From Achromobacter sp. Bel (GTDB lineage Bacteria; Pseudomonadota; Gammaproteobacteria; Burkholderiales; Burkholderiaceae_B), in assembly GCF_012928505.1 (NCBI RefSeq), contig NZ_JABBJN010000011.1, positions 1 to 64,000 on the forward strand: a stretch of 64,000 bases of DNA, written 5' to 3'. The notes under the pieces were generated by a model. That model was not told the origin of the DNA, did not search any database, and saw only the letters and a program-made list of their open reading frames with translations. Below are positions 56,418 through 64,000 of the stretch, one piece after another; position 1 is the first letter of the stretch, and each line of letters begins with the position of its first letter. The position numbers were made by a program, and so were the translations under genes.

Positions 56418-56870
56418 ATGATGTATTCACGCATTGTTGTCGCGGTGGACAGTAGCCACGCGTCGAATCGGGCCTTGGACGAAGCCATCAAGATCGCGAA
56501 GGGCTCCGACGCGACACTGCGCATCATTCATGTGCTGGATGATCTGTCGGTCTACCTTGCCGCCAACCCCTACGCGGGTTACTACACCGGCGAGCTGATC
56601 GAAAACCTGAGGCGGGAAGGAGCGAAGATTCTGGAGCAAGCGCGCATGCGCGCCACAGCGGCAGAATTGCAGGTTGAAACGGTCCTTTACGATGACCTGG
56701 GACTGCCGGTAGAAGAACGAATAGTGACGGCCGCTCAAGATTGGCCCGCCGACTTGATCGTGATGGGCACACACGGACGGCGTGGCGTGAAGCGCGCGAT
56801 GCTTGGCAGCAGCGCCGAAGCGGTGCTGCGAACATCCCCCATGCCCGTGTTGCTGGTTCGAACGCCATGA
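56418..56870 (+). CDS. Universal stress protein (UspA family), copy 4
   Basis: 150 aa. MMYSRIVVAVDSSHASNRALDEA and the ATP-binding GTHGRRGVKRAMLGSS. The start may be 56418 or the next ATG at 56421. It converges on nrdJ with 44 bp between stops; a GGGGGC/GCCCCC hairpin lies there but without a T-run. Confidence 0.92.
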   Translation: MMYSRIVVAVDSSHASNRALDEAIKIAKGSDATLRIIHVLDDLSVYLAANPYAGYYTGELIENLRREGAKILEQARMRATAAELQVETVLYDDLGLPVEERIVTAAQDWPADLIVMGTHGRRGVKRAMLGSSAEAVLRTSPMPVLLVRTP

Positions 56871-56914
56871 CGGGGGCCAGGCGCCCCCGGCGTCCTGCAA
56901 GCTACCCAACTGCC

Positions 56915-58711
56915 TCAGCCGCAGGTGCCGCAACCTTGTGTGATGCGCGCAGATGGGCGTGCGCGGAAAGATGGATTGATGACCGCGGCGAGACGCCTGT
57001 CTGGGCGAAAAATCGTTACGCCTTTCAATCCCATTTTCCAAGCCTGAATAAAGAGGGCTTGTGCGCGTTCTGGGCGGTAGTCGCCGGGAACCGGTATGGT
57101 TTTGGAAATCGAAGCGTCTACATAAGGTTGCAAGGCCGCTAGCATGGCCAGATGATCTTCCGGGGCGATATCGGCGCTTTTCTGGAAGTACCCGGGCAGC
57201 GGTAGATCGGACGCATGTGATTGTTTCCAAAGCCGCCATGCGTGGTTCTCCACCGTCATGTCGACCGCAATGGCGCCTGGCAATTGAATCTGGCGACGGT
57301 AAACCCAATCGAAGGCTGGCTCAATGCCGCTGGAGCATCCATCGGCGAAGGCCAAGCTGACGCTGCCCGTAGGGGCGAAGGAAACCAGATGGCTATTGCG
57401 CAGTCCATGCGCTTTGATCGCTTTGACGACATCAGGCGGGAGAAAGTCGCCGATTGCGCCCGCCGCCAGATAATCGTCGGCACGGTAAAGGGGAAATGGT
57501 GCTCGTTCTGCGGCCAGCTCCGCCGACGCGGCATAGGCGTTGTCACGAATACAGCATGCGACCGATCTTGCTGCCAGCCGGCCGGCTTCGCTGGCATAGT
57601 GCAGTTGCAACATTGCTAGCATGTCGGCCAATCCGGTGATTCCTACTCCGATTCTGCGTTTGGAAAATGCCTCTTTGGCTTGGGCGGGTAACGGCCAACG
57701 GGTCAACTCGATCACATCGTCCAACATACGTACCTGCGTACGAACCATCTTTCCCAGTTTTTCCATATCAATTTCGGGTTCTCCGCCGATCCCGAACGAA
57801 TGGTTGACTAGGCGCGTGAGATTGATTGGGCCCAACACACAGCAGCCGTACTCCGGCAAAGGCTGTTCGCCGCATGGGTTGGTGGCTCGCAAGGTTTCGA
57901 TTGCCCGCAGGTTATTCGCTCGATTAATGGTGTCGATGTAGAGGAACCCAGGTTCCGAGCTGTGCGTAGCCTCTTCGGCCATTGTTGCCCAGAGACTTCG
58001 GGCAGGCTCCCGGCGATATTGCCAGAGGCCGTTACTCAATTTGAGCGCACCCATTGAGATACTGCGCTCGTCGGGCAGGGCCGGATGTACCAGGGGCCAG
58101 GCGTCGTCCTGCTGAACAGCAACCAGGAAAGCGTCAGTGATCGCGACTGAAATATTGAATGTGCGCCATCGATTGCGGCCGTGCTTGGCGCGTATGAAAT
58201 CAAGAATGTCGGGATGGTTGCAGGAAAGCACCGCCATCTGCGCGCCACGCCGACTGCCCTGAAACGACAGACTGCGACAAGCCGCATCGTATCGGTCGAT
58301 CGCCGAGCAAACAGCGGGTGTCGCGGCTTTCGCTTCGGCGCTTGCTGACGAAGGCGGCAAGGCGGAGAAGTCATACCCCACGCCACCGCCCATCGCCAAT
58401 GTCGTACAAGCCTGTTCCAGTCCGGAATCGAAGGGCAGGGTGGGTGAGCCGACGCCCACCGGCTGCACGAAACAGTTAATCATGGTCGCGTGAGCGCTGG
58501 TGCCAGCATTCGCCATGATGCGGCCAGCTCCAATTGCGCCCATTTCCATATTGCGCAAAAATTCTTGCGCGATAAGTGTGCGCCGCTCCGGCGCTTCAGC
58601 TTTGGCCAATGCATGAGCTACGCGCGCATAGATTTGAGACGCCGTGGCCTCCCCCGGCGCTGCATATCTGTCGGCCATAACGTGAGCGCAGATGCGTTGC
58701 TGGTCGAGCAT
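56915..58711 (-). CDS. nrdJ: Class II (adenosylcobalamin-dependent) ribonucleotide reductase
   Basis: 598 aa. The radical-site loop N-x-C-x-E is seen in ATNPCGEQPLPEYG. MINCFVQPVG supplies the first redox Cys region, GGGVGYDFS and APTGSVSLAFADGCSSGIEP match family segments, and the C-terminus ends in a redox pair, CGTCG. This class makes deoxyribonucleotides without oxygen using vitamin B12. The start at 58711 has GAGG upstream and lies 14 bp after usp copy 5, so the two are probably co-transcribed. Confidence 0.9.
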   Translation of the reverse strand: MLDQQRICAHVMADRYAAPGEATASQIYARVAHALAKAEAPERRTLIAQEFLRNMEMGAIGAGRIMANAGTSAHATMINCFVQPVGVGSPTLPFDSGLEQACTTLAMGGGVGYDFSALPPSSASAEAKAATPAVCSAIDRYDAACRSLSFQGSRRGAQMAVLSCNHPDILDFIRAKHGRNRWRTFNISVAITDAFLVAVQQDDAWPLVHPALPDERSISMGALKLSNGLWQYRREPARSLWATMAEEATHSSEPGFLYIDTINRANNLRAIETLRATNPCGEQPLPEYGCCVLGPINLTRLVNHSFGIGGEPEIDMEKLGKMVRTQVRMLDDVIELTRWPLPAQAKEAFSKRRIGVGITGLADMLAMLQLHYASEAGRLAARSVACCIRDNAYAASAELAAERAPFPLYRADDYLAAGAIGDFLPPDVVKAIKAHGLRNSHLVSFAPTGSVSLAFADGCSSGIEPAFDWVYRRQIQLPGAIAVDMTVENHAWRLWKQSHASDLPLPGYFQKSADIAPEDHLAMLAALQPYVDASISKTIPVPGDYRPERAQALFIQAWKMGLKGVTIFRPDRRLAAVINPSFRARPSARITQGCGTCG

Positions 58712-58725
58712 AACTGCCTCGGCGT

Positions 58726-59184
58726 CTACGATGTGCCTTGCGGGGCGCGTACGAGAAGTACCGGTACGCTTGCGTTGCGCATGATTCCCTCGGCGCTGCT
58801 TCCAAGCGCCAGGCGGCTGGCTCCTCGACGACCGTGCGTACCCATCACGATCAAGTCCGCCTTCCATGACAAGGACTCGTCCAGCACTCGCTGTTGCACG
58901 GTTCTGTCCAGGTTTTCGTATAAGACCGTGTCCGCCTCGACTCCCGCTGCTTTGACGGCATCCAGGGCAGAGTGAAGCACCCTTTCTCCGTTTTTCCGAA
59001 TTGACTCGAGCAGTTCGCCCGCTCCATAGCCATAGGCGCCGATGGTTAGCGCAAACGAGAGCTCGTCGATGACGTGGATCAAGCGAAGACTGGCGTGGGT
59101 GAGTTGTGCGAGGCGTATCGCTTCCCCAAGTCCAAGCTCAGAGGTGGCGCTTCCGTCGATAGGAACAAGGATTCGCTGGTACAT
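58726..59184 (-). CDS. Universal stress protein (UspA family), copy 5
   Basis: 152 aa. MYQRILVPIDGSATSELGLGEA and ATP-binding GTHGRRGASRLALGSS. Very similar to copy 1 at 50581. FNR-like boxes lie upstream in the gap to the BON gene. The start at 59184 is used instead of 59211, which adds an unrelated extension. Confidence 0.92.
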   Translation of the reverse strand: MYQRILVPIDGSATSELGLGEAIRLAQLTHASLRLIHVIDELSFALTIGAYGYGAGELLESIRKNGERVLHSALDAVKAAGVEADTVLYENLDRTVQQRVLDESLSWKADLIVMGTHGRRGASRLALGSSAEGIMRNASVPVLLVRAPQGTS

Positions 59185-59243
59185 GCTGAAACTCCGGGAG
59201 AGAGGGGGCATGTCTTAGTATCGGCTGACCGAAGGCAAAAATA

Positions 59244-59257
59244 TTGATGGTTGTCAT
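59244..59257. promoter_or_regulatory. FNR-like box (weak) upstream of usp copy 5
   Basis: TTGATGGTTGTCAT, two mismatches to TTGAT-N4-ATCAA. A minus-strand start site at 41.5 bp would be about 59209, 25 bp before the ATG at 59184. Confidence 0.5.
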
Positions 59258-59349
59258 GATTCACGCAGCGTGACGTCCGGAACGCGGGTGCAGCGAAGGG
59301 GCGCTTCACGGCACGATCGTTCGCGTTGCGATGCCGGTCACGATTTATC

Positions 59350-59363
59350 TTGACATTAGTCAA
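59350..59363. promoter_or_regulatory. FNR-like box upstream of the first BON gene
   Basis: TTGACATTAGTCAA, the symmetric variant of the FNR site, in the 315-bp gap between divergent usp copy 5 and the BON gene. A plus-strand start site would be near 59398, about 100 bp before the ATG at 59500. Confidence 0.65.
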
Positions 59364-59499
59364 CGACTAAACGTGGCCAAAGCTCAGGATGGATAGCGCG
59401 CGAAAGCGATCGGCGCAAATGGCGCGTGGGTGCTGTCGGTTACGACGGCATGGGTACCGAGCGGGTTACCGTTTGGCGATAGGCAACTGGGAGAGAATC

Positions 59500-60147
59500 A
59501 TGAACGACGCAGCGCTGCGGGAAAGAGTACAGAGTGCACTAACGTTTGAGCCCAATATTGAAGCTCTGCATATCGGGGTCGCGGTAGACGATGGCGTCGT
59601 GACATTGACAGGCCATGTCGAAACCTATGCGCAGAAGCTTGCCGCCGAGGAAACGGTTCAGCGGGTCAAGGGGGTACGTGGTATTGCCCAGGAAATCGAA
59701 GTTCGCGCAGCGGCTGACAAGCAACTGGCAGACGACCAGATAGCGACTCGCGCGTTGAGCATCATCGCATGGGATGCAACGATCCCCGATGGAAAGGTGC
59801 AGGTGACCGTGCAAAAGGGATGGGTTAGGTTGAGCGGAACGGTGGATTGGTTCTATCAGCGCGAAGCCGCCGCGTGTGCGGTCCACAAACTGTCGGGCGT
59901 GACGGGCATTTCGAACTTGATAGAAGTGGTGCCGACCGTGCAGGCTGGCGACATCAAACGCAAGATCGAAGCGGCACTACTACGCAGCGCGCAGATCGAG
60001 GCGGGTCGCGTGGAAGTCAGCGTGCATGACAACAAGGTCATACTGAATGGGCGCGTCAATAGCTGGATTGAACGCGGCGCCGCCGAGCGGGCCGCTTGGG
60101 CTGTACCCGGGGTCGTCGAGGTCCAAGACAGACTAGTGGTCGGTTAG
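59500..60147 (+). CDS. Triple BON-domain protein 1
   Basis: 215 aa with three BON-type repeats: LRERVQSALTFEPNIEALHIGVAVDDGVVTLTGHV (in parts), IATRALSIIAWDATIPDGKVQVTVQKGWVRLSGTV, and KRKIEAALLRSAQIEAGRVEVSVHDNKVILNGRV. No signal peptide is seen, so it is probably cytoplasmic. BON domains bind phospholipids or other hydrophobic ligands. It is paralogous to the protein at 60226, encoded convergently 78 bp away. Confidence 0.88.
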   Translation: MNDAALRERVQSALTFEPNIEALHIGVAVDDGVVTLTGHVETYAQKLAAEETVQRVKGVRGIAQEIEVRAAADKQLADDQIATRALSIIAWDATIPDGKVQVTVQKGWVRLSGTVDWFYQREAAACAVHKLSGVTGISNLIEVVPTVQAGDIKRKIEAALLRSAQIEAGRVEVSVHDNKVILNGRVNSWIERGAAERAAWAVPGVVEVQDRLVVG

Positions 60148-60225
60148 TGGAGGGCCAGACAACCCGGACGAGAAGCGAGTTTGCCGCGCGATCGGTGGGT
60201 GCTGCCGAGACGCACGCGGCGCGGA

Positions 60226-60873
60226 TTAGCTGATTTCAAGCCTGTCATCAACGCCAAGCACGCTTGGAACGCTCCAGGCCGCCAGTTCGGCGGCATGACG
60301 ATCCGCCCAGCTCCTCACTTTGCCTGTCAGCGTGACGTGCCTATCGCGCACCGAAACCTGAATATCGTGTGCTTCCAATTCGGCGCTACGCTTCAACGCC
60401 TTCTGTATCCGCTCCCTCACGTCGCCGATCTGTATACCTGCGTTGAGCGCGATCAGATTCGCGACTCCTTTGACACCAGACAGTCTCCGGACGGCGCTCT
60501 CCGCCGCCTTGCGCTGAAAGTTCCAGTCGACCTCTCCGCTCAACGTCACCCAGCCTTGCTGCACCTTTACCTGCACCTTGCTGTCGGGAACCGATACATT
60601 CCAGCCAATGCTGCTGAGTGCCCGTTTGGCTAGTTCATCGTCGGAGCTCCCTTGTTCGTAGTTCGTACGGACTTCGATGTCCTCAGCAATCCCCTTGACG
60701 CCTTTGACGTGCATCACGATTTTTTCGGCGTCGTATTTTTGGCTATAGGTACTGACGTGCCCGGTCAACGTGATAACGCCATCGGACGCGGCTACGCCAA
60801 TGCCCGAAGCGTCGACGCGCGGGTCGAATTCCAGAGCATCCAGCACGTTACGGCGAAGTTCTTCGTTCTTCAT
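60226..60873 (-). CDS. Triple BON-domain protein 2
   Basis: 215 aa, three BON repeats (NVLDALEFDPRVDASGIGVAASDGVITLTGHV in parts; WNVSVPDSKVQVKVQQGWVTLSGEV; KRSAELEAHDIQVSVRDRHVTLTGKV). Same length and layout as BON protein 1 and clearly its paralogue. AGGATTACC lies upstream of the ATG at 60873. An FNR-like box is 115 bp upstream. Confidence 0.88.
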   Translation of the reverse strand: MKNEELRRNVLDALEFDPRVDASGIGVAASDGVITLTGHVSTYSQKYDAEKIVMHVKGVKGIAEDIEVRTNYEQGSSDDELAKRALSSIGWNVSVPDSKVQVKVQQGWVTLSGEVDWNFQRKAAESAVRRLSGVKGVANLIALNAGIQIGDVRERIQKALKRSAELEAHDIQVSVRDRHVTLTGKVRSWADRHAAELAAWSVPSVLGVDDRLEIS

Positions 60874-60987
60874 GGTAATCCTCCAGTCGCGATCGAAGAT
60901 GGGGTGAGCGGCCTGCGTGCTCGGTACAGCGCTTGCGGTGGACCGCTGCGCCGCATGTGAAGTTTCCGACAGCAGGGTGATCGAATA

Positions 60988-61001
60988 TTGACAATCATCA
61001 A
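60988..61001. promoter_or_regulatory. FNR-like box upstream of the second BON gene
   Basis: TTGACAATCATCAA, one mismatch to TTGAT-N4-ATCAA. A minus-strand start site at 41.5 bp would be near 60953, about 80 bp before the ATG at 60873. Confidence 0.7.
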
Positions 61002-61114
61002 TAGAAAAAATCGGGTCTGTTCGAAATCGGGCCCTGTGCAAGAGAACGTCATGGAATGCGGCTTACTCCTTGGGCTTGCGGCCGGTATGACACGGATGAG
61101 CGAACGCTGAGATC

Positions 61115-61128
61115 GTGATTTTTGTCAA
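61115..61128. promoter_or_regulatory. FNR-like box upstream of the small basic protein gene
   Basis: GTGATTTTTGTCAA, two mismatches to TTGAT-N4-ATCAA. A plus-strand start site would be near 61163, 80 bp before the ATG at 61243. The 370-bp gap from 60874 to 61242 otherwise holds only the box at 60988. Confidence 0.5.
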
Positions 61129-61242
61129 CACGATTTTTTTAGGCAGTTTCAACATCAAAGCAGTCCCGTGCAGCGTTCGGGCGCGCGAGGAATAGTGCGT
61201 CCACGATGGTGTAGGGATACCTAACAACCCCTGGAGGTCGAC

Positions 61243-61398
61243 ATGCAAAAACCTGTCAGTATTCCGCAGACCAAACAAAACAAGACACGATCCGACGGGA
61301 AAGAGGACGCAGCGCAGCATCAGCGGAAAGCCGAAATGGCCGAGGTGGTGGGACGGCACAAGAATATGGGGCAGAAAGACCATAAAGGCGCACGTTGA
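61243..61398 (+). CDS. Small basic protein of 51 residues
   Basis: ATG at 61243 with GGAGG seven bases upstream; the frame runs 51 codons to TGA at 61396. The product begins MQKPVSIPQTKQNKTRSDGK and ends in MGQKDHKGAR; it is rich in Lys, Gln, Arg and His, with no hydrophobic core, so it is probably extended or DNA/RNA-binding. The strong ribosome site and FNR-like upstream box support a real gene. I do not recognise the family. Confidence 0.65.
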   Translation: MQKPVSIPQTKQNKTRSDGKEDAAQHQRKAEMAEVVGRHKNMGQKDHKGAR

Positions 61399-61449
61399 GA
61401 TAGCAGCCGCCGCCCCAGCTTGGTCTGGGACCCTATCAGGAGAATGATC

Positions 61450-62499
61450 ATGGCGCGAGCAGCACGACTGGGAAAAGAGGGGGGAGATGCAAGCACGAGT
61501 GGCGTATCTTCCAAGCCGCAGCCCAGGAAATCGCCTGCAAGCGGCGACTCGACAGGTCTACCGCTGTTGCAGACCAGATTGGAGGGGGTGGCGGACGCCT
61601 GGGCTGGCGAAATGAGGGCGCGCGCCCGACGGCTGACTGAGGTCAAGTCGCCGGGCGCCGCCGCGCCCGAGCTGATCCATGATCTGCGTGTCTACATGCG
61701 ACGGCTTTCCGCCTTGTCCGATCTGATGCCGTGTAAGGAACGAGGTGGCGCGATAAGGCGGATGCTGCGTAAAGAGGTGGCCTGGGCGATGCAGCCTTTG
61801 TCGCGGGCGCGAGATTGGGACGTGTTTGTCATCGAGATGTTGCCGCGCCTATGCAATGCAGACTCGGATCTGGACCGAGTCGCTGCGACTAAACGAGCCG
61901 CCGCCCGATCCGACATCGTGCACAGTGAAATGTATGCCCATTTGCGGTCAGAGCGCTTTCAAGGTGTGCTTCGCCTGTTCCGGGAGCGGGACGAAGACAT
62001 GCGGGTTGCCACCGCTGAACGCCGTTCCAAGGTGCTGTTCGGCCGGATTCACCGAAAACTGGAGGGTTGGGAAAAATCCATCCGAGATCGCTTGGCGGGG
62101 CCGGCGATGCGCGGCGCCCGCACTCAGCATCGAATGCGGATCAAGATCAAACGCTTGCGTTACGCCAGCGAGGCGCTGTTGCAACTGGCGTCCTCTCGCA
62201 AGCTGGACCGCTTTGTCCGATCTCTAGGACAGTTGCAGGGCAAGCTCGGCGATATCCAAGATCTGAGGACCGCCTCGCAGCTTGGAGGGGAGGTCAGCGT
62301 TAGTTTATCGACCGGCAGGTTAACAGGGCGGAAAGCCGAAAAAGTTTGCGCTCGATTGTTGCGCAAGGCCGAAGCCGAGCTGCGCGTAGCGAGTCGGAGT
62401 TTTGTGCGAAAGCCTTCATTCTGGGCTGACTCGAGACAGGGGAGAGTGGTTCGGCGATTGGTGTGCGGCAAGGTTTTGTCATCAGGTGTGCGGGCTTGA
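61450..62499 (+). CDS. CHAD-domain protein
   Basis: 349 aa. A basic N-terminal tail (about 40 residues) precedes the helical CHAD domain: ELIHDLRVYMRRLSALSDLM, LSRARDWDVFVIEMLPRL, HRMRIKIKRLRYASEALLQL and LGQLQGKLGDIQDL. Conserved His and basic residues of CHAD bind polyphosphate. AGGAGA precedes the ATG at 61450; 61444 is an alternative. Polyphosphate storage or stress fits the island. Confidence 0.88.
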   Translation: MARAARLGKEGGDASTSGVSSKPQPRKSPASGDSTGLPLLQTRLEGVADAWAGEMRARARRLTEVKSPGAAAPELIHDLRVYMRRLSALSDLMPCKERGGAIRRMLRKEVAWAMQPLSRARDWDVFVIEMLPRLCNADSDLDRVAATKRAAARSDIVHSEMYAHLRSERFQGVLRLFRERDEDMRVATAERRSKVLFGRIHRKLEGWEKSIRDRLAGPAMRGARTQHRMRIKIKRLRYASEALLQLASSRKLDRFVRSLGQLQGKLGDIQDLRTASQLGGEVSVSLSTGRLTGRKAEKVCARLLRKAEAELRVASRSFVRKPSFWADSRQGRVVRRLVCGKVLSSGVRA

Positions 62500-62563
62500 G
62501 TCCGCGCAATGCGTTGCGGCGGACGAAGATGTCGCTAACCAGGATTTCCCGATCGGGGGCGAG

Positions 62564-63172
62564 ATGAAGACGCGTATCGTGGCAATGTGGTTCCTGCTCC
62601 TTCTCGCTGTGCAGCCGCTTGGCACGGCTTTTGGCCAGGCGGCAGATTCGCTGCTTACGGTTTCTCCTGCGATGCTCAAGAGGGTGGATCAGGACGCTGA
62701 GGCGACCCTGTTGCGCCTGTATCGCCAGTCGCCCAGGGCCCAAGCGCTGATTGCCCGTTCATTCGGCGTGCTGGTCGTGCCCGCCCTGCACGCAGATGGT
62801 GGTATTTTGGGCGTGGCTTATGGAAGCGGCGTGTTGATTGACGCCCTGGGGGACCGCAGCTATTACAACGTCATTGGCAGCCCGCCTGGTTCAGTGCTTG
62901 GATTGAACGACAAGGCCCTGATTCTGTTTTTCTCGACCTATGAGTCGCTGCGTGCGTTTGAGGCGACGCCGGGGTGGGTGGAGGGGCACAATGGAAGCAT
63001 CCAGATCCTGGATGAGTCCTCCATGGCCAATCAGCGTAGTCCGGCTATCGAGCCGATCGGCGGTTTCATCCTGTCGGCAAACGGGCTGGCGAGCGGCCTG
63101 TCATTGAAAGGCAGTCTGTTCATCAAGGTGCCGATTTATCTATGTACAGAGGAAGCGGCTTATTGCCGCTGA
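62564..63172 (+). CDS. Exported SYLF/Ysc84-domain protein
   Basis: 202 aa. A signal peptide ends near GTAFGQA (about residue 25). SYLF-type core: ATLLRLYRQSPRAQALIARSFGVLVVPALHADGGILGVAYGSGVLI in parts, then ALILFFSTYESLRAF. SYLF proteins bind lipids. Cysteines occur only near the C-terminus (YLCTEEAAYCR), a possible disulphide. Confidence 0.78.
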   Translation: MKTRIVAMWFLLLLAVQPLGTAFGQAADSLLTVSPAMLKRVDQDAEATLLRLYRQSPRAQALIARSFGVLVVPALHADGGILGVAYGSGVLIDALGDRSYYNVIGSPPGSVLGLNDKALILFFSTYESLRAFEATPGWVEGHNGSIQILDESSMANQRSPAIEPIGGFILSANGLASGLSLKGSLFIKVPIYLCTEEAAYCR

Positions 63173-63240
63173 TCGTGCGGGGTCCGAATTTACGTCCACC
63201 AACGGCGGCGCAGTCTGGCGTTCGATAGCATCACGGCACC

Positions 63241-64000
63241 ATGGATATGCAGACGACTCTCCCATTCGCGATCGCACTGGGCATCGGCTTGCTGATTGGC
63301 GTAGAGCGCGAGCGGCGAAACCGGCGATGGCTATCGGGCAAGACCGCCGGCGTGCGCACCTTCGCCATTGTGTCGCTCCTGGGCGCGGTAGCGATGCATT
63401 CGGGCGGGGCGCTTTTGCTCGGTTTGGTTGCAGTTGGGCTGGGAGGCGCGTTGTTGGCCCACGCGCGCGGGACCGAGCGTAGCCAAGGGCTGGCGACGCA
63501 GGTTGCCTTGCTGTTGAGTCTGTTGCTTGGCGGCCTGTGCCTGCGCGACCCGGCGTTGGCGTCGGGGCTGGCGGTAGCGGTGACTGCTCTGCTGGCGGCG
63601 CGTACTGGTCTGCATCGATTTGTGCGCTCGGTGCTCAGCCCGCAAGAGCTTGTCGACGCCTTGATCCTGGCAGCAGCCGCGCTGGTGGTGATGCCCCTGT
63701 TGCCAGATGCCTATGTTGGCCCGTTCGACGCCCTCAACCTGCGCACGATCTGGAAGTTCACACTGCTGGTCATGGCGGTTAGCGCCGCCGGCCATATCGC
63801 GTTACGGGTGTTTGGTCCTCGCATCGGTTTGCCGTTGGCAGGGTTCGCGTCCGGCTTCATTTCCAGCACATTGACTATCGGCGTAATGGGCGAGCGCGCT
63901 AAGGCCGATCCTGCGCTTAGAGGGCCGGCGGCCGCAGGCGCTGTTTTGTCCTCAGTGTCGACGATGTTGCTCATGGCAACGGTACTGGCCGCCATCAGCC
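63241..64000 (+). CDS. MgtC/DUF4010-type membrane protein, 3'-truncated by the window
   Basis: At least 253 aa; open to the right edge. The N-terminus (LPFAIALGIGLLIGVERERR) is the MgtC/SapB-type first segment, followed by KTAGVRTFAIVSLLGAVAM and several more membrane segments, then LRTIWKFTLLVMAVSAAGHIALRVFG, which points to the DUF4010 arrangement. ATG 63241 is used because an in-frame TAG lies 15 bp upstream. Function is not established; the family is linked with Mg2+ and acid stress. Confidence 0.85.
   Translation, partial: MDMQTTLPFAIALGIGLLIGVERERRNRRWLSGKTAGVRTFAIVSLLGAVAMHSGGALLLGLVAVGLGGALLAHARGTERSQGLATQVALLLSLLLGGLCLRDPALASGLAVAVTALLAARTGLHRFVRSVLSPQELVDALILAAAALVVMPLLPDAYVGPFDALNLRTIWKFTLLVMAVSAAGHIALRVFGPRIGLPLAGFASGFISSTLTIGVMGERAKADPALRGPAAAGAVLSSVSTMLLMATVLAAIS

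Noticed and set aside
56871-56914. GGGGGC/GCCCCC hairpin between usp copy 4 and nrdJ as a terminator
   Set aside because: No T-run follows on either strand, so it cannot be called an intrinsic terminator.
1-64000. Search for CRISPR arrays, insertion sequences, tRNA genes and prophage genes
   Set aside because: No regular repeat-spacer pattern, transposase, integrase or cloverleaf sequence was noticed on either strand by reading; a dedicated search was not possible here.

Overview
The window is GC-rich, densely packed proteobacterial chromosome. It carries Bug-type solute receptors, a tripartite tricarboxylate transporter, FecI/FecR and PvdS-type iron regulation, and an FNR-controlled stress island. 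Together these fit a betaproteobacterium of the Alcaligenaceae (Achromobacter/Bordetella group). The assignment is inferred from gene content; no rRNA or other marker gene is present. I saw no tRNA, insertion sequence, prophage or CRISPR array.

Region 1 (1-18.4 kb) is a hydroxamate-type siderophore locus. A truncated NRPS gene (A-PCP-C-A-PCP-E) ends at 5782 and converges on a TonB receptor with a signalling domain. FecR and a FecI-type sigma factor lie upstream of the receptor, behind a good Fur box. Next come an alpha/beta hydrolase, a diaminobutyrate aminotransferase, an ornithine N5-monooxygenase, an IucB-type acyltransferase and a FhuF-like ferric reductase. A PvdE-type peptide exporter and a PvdS-like sigma factor complete the set. 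Two promoters fit the PvdS signature TAAAT-N16-CGT; one of them moves the exporter start to a GTG at 16057.

Region 2 (18.4-28.3 kb) is a GntR-regulated aromatic-acid catabolic operon. It encodes a NagG-like Rieske oxygenase with its small subunit, ferredoxin and reductase, a bicupin, a FAH-family hydrolase, an ornithine-cyclodeaminase-family protein, an HpaH-type hydratase, a SnoaL-like protein and a Bug receptor. Three near-identical palindromes spaced exactly 52 bp apart lie between regulator and operon. A Bug-gene remnant lies beside the regulator.

Region 3 (28.5-35.6 kb) holds a phospholipid methyltransferase-like gene and a PmrAB/QseBC-like two-component system. Divergent from it is a tightly coupled five-gene operon: thermostable-haemolysin family, AMP-ligase, haem-oxygenase-like diiron protein, SDR and TPR protein. 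A PmrA-type box lies between them. This operon is my best candidate for an undescribed pathway.

Region 4 (35.6-42.5 kb) holds a putative Na+/H+ antiporter, a protein of unknown function and TctA/TctB. A divergent sensor kinase and sigma-54 activator follow, with two strong palindromes in the shared promoter region.

Region 5 (42.6-64 kb) is a low-oxygen/stress island resembling the low-oxygen-activated (lxa) locus of Burkholderia and ANR-controlled clusters of Pseudomonas. It encodes an FNR regulator, a NarL-type two-component system, five universal stress proteins, phosphoketolase, L,D-transpeptidase, Hsp20, a Mg2+ P-type ATPase, class II ribonucleotide reductase, two BON proteins, a CBS protein, a beta-CASP nuclease, a flavodoxin, CHAD and SYLF proteins and a DUF4010 membrane protein. 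Eight FNR-like boxes lie in its promoter regions.
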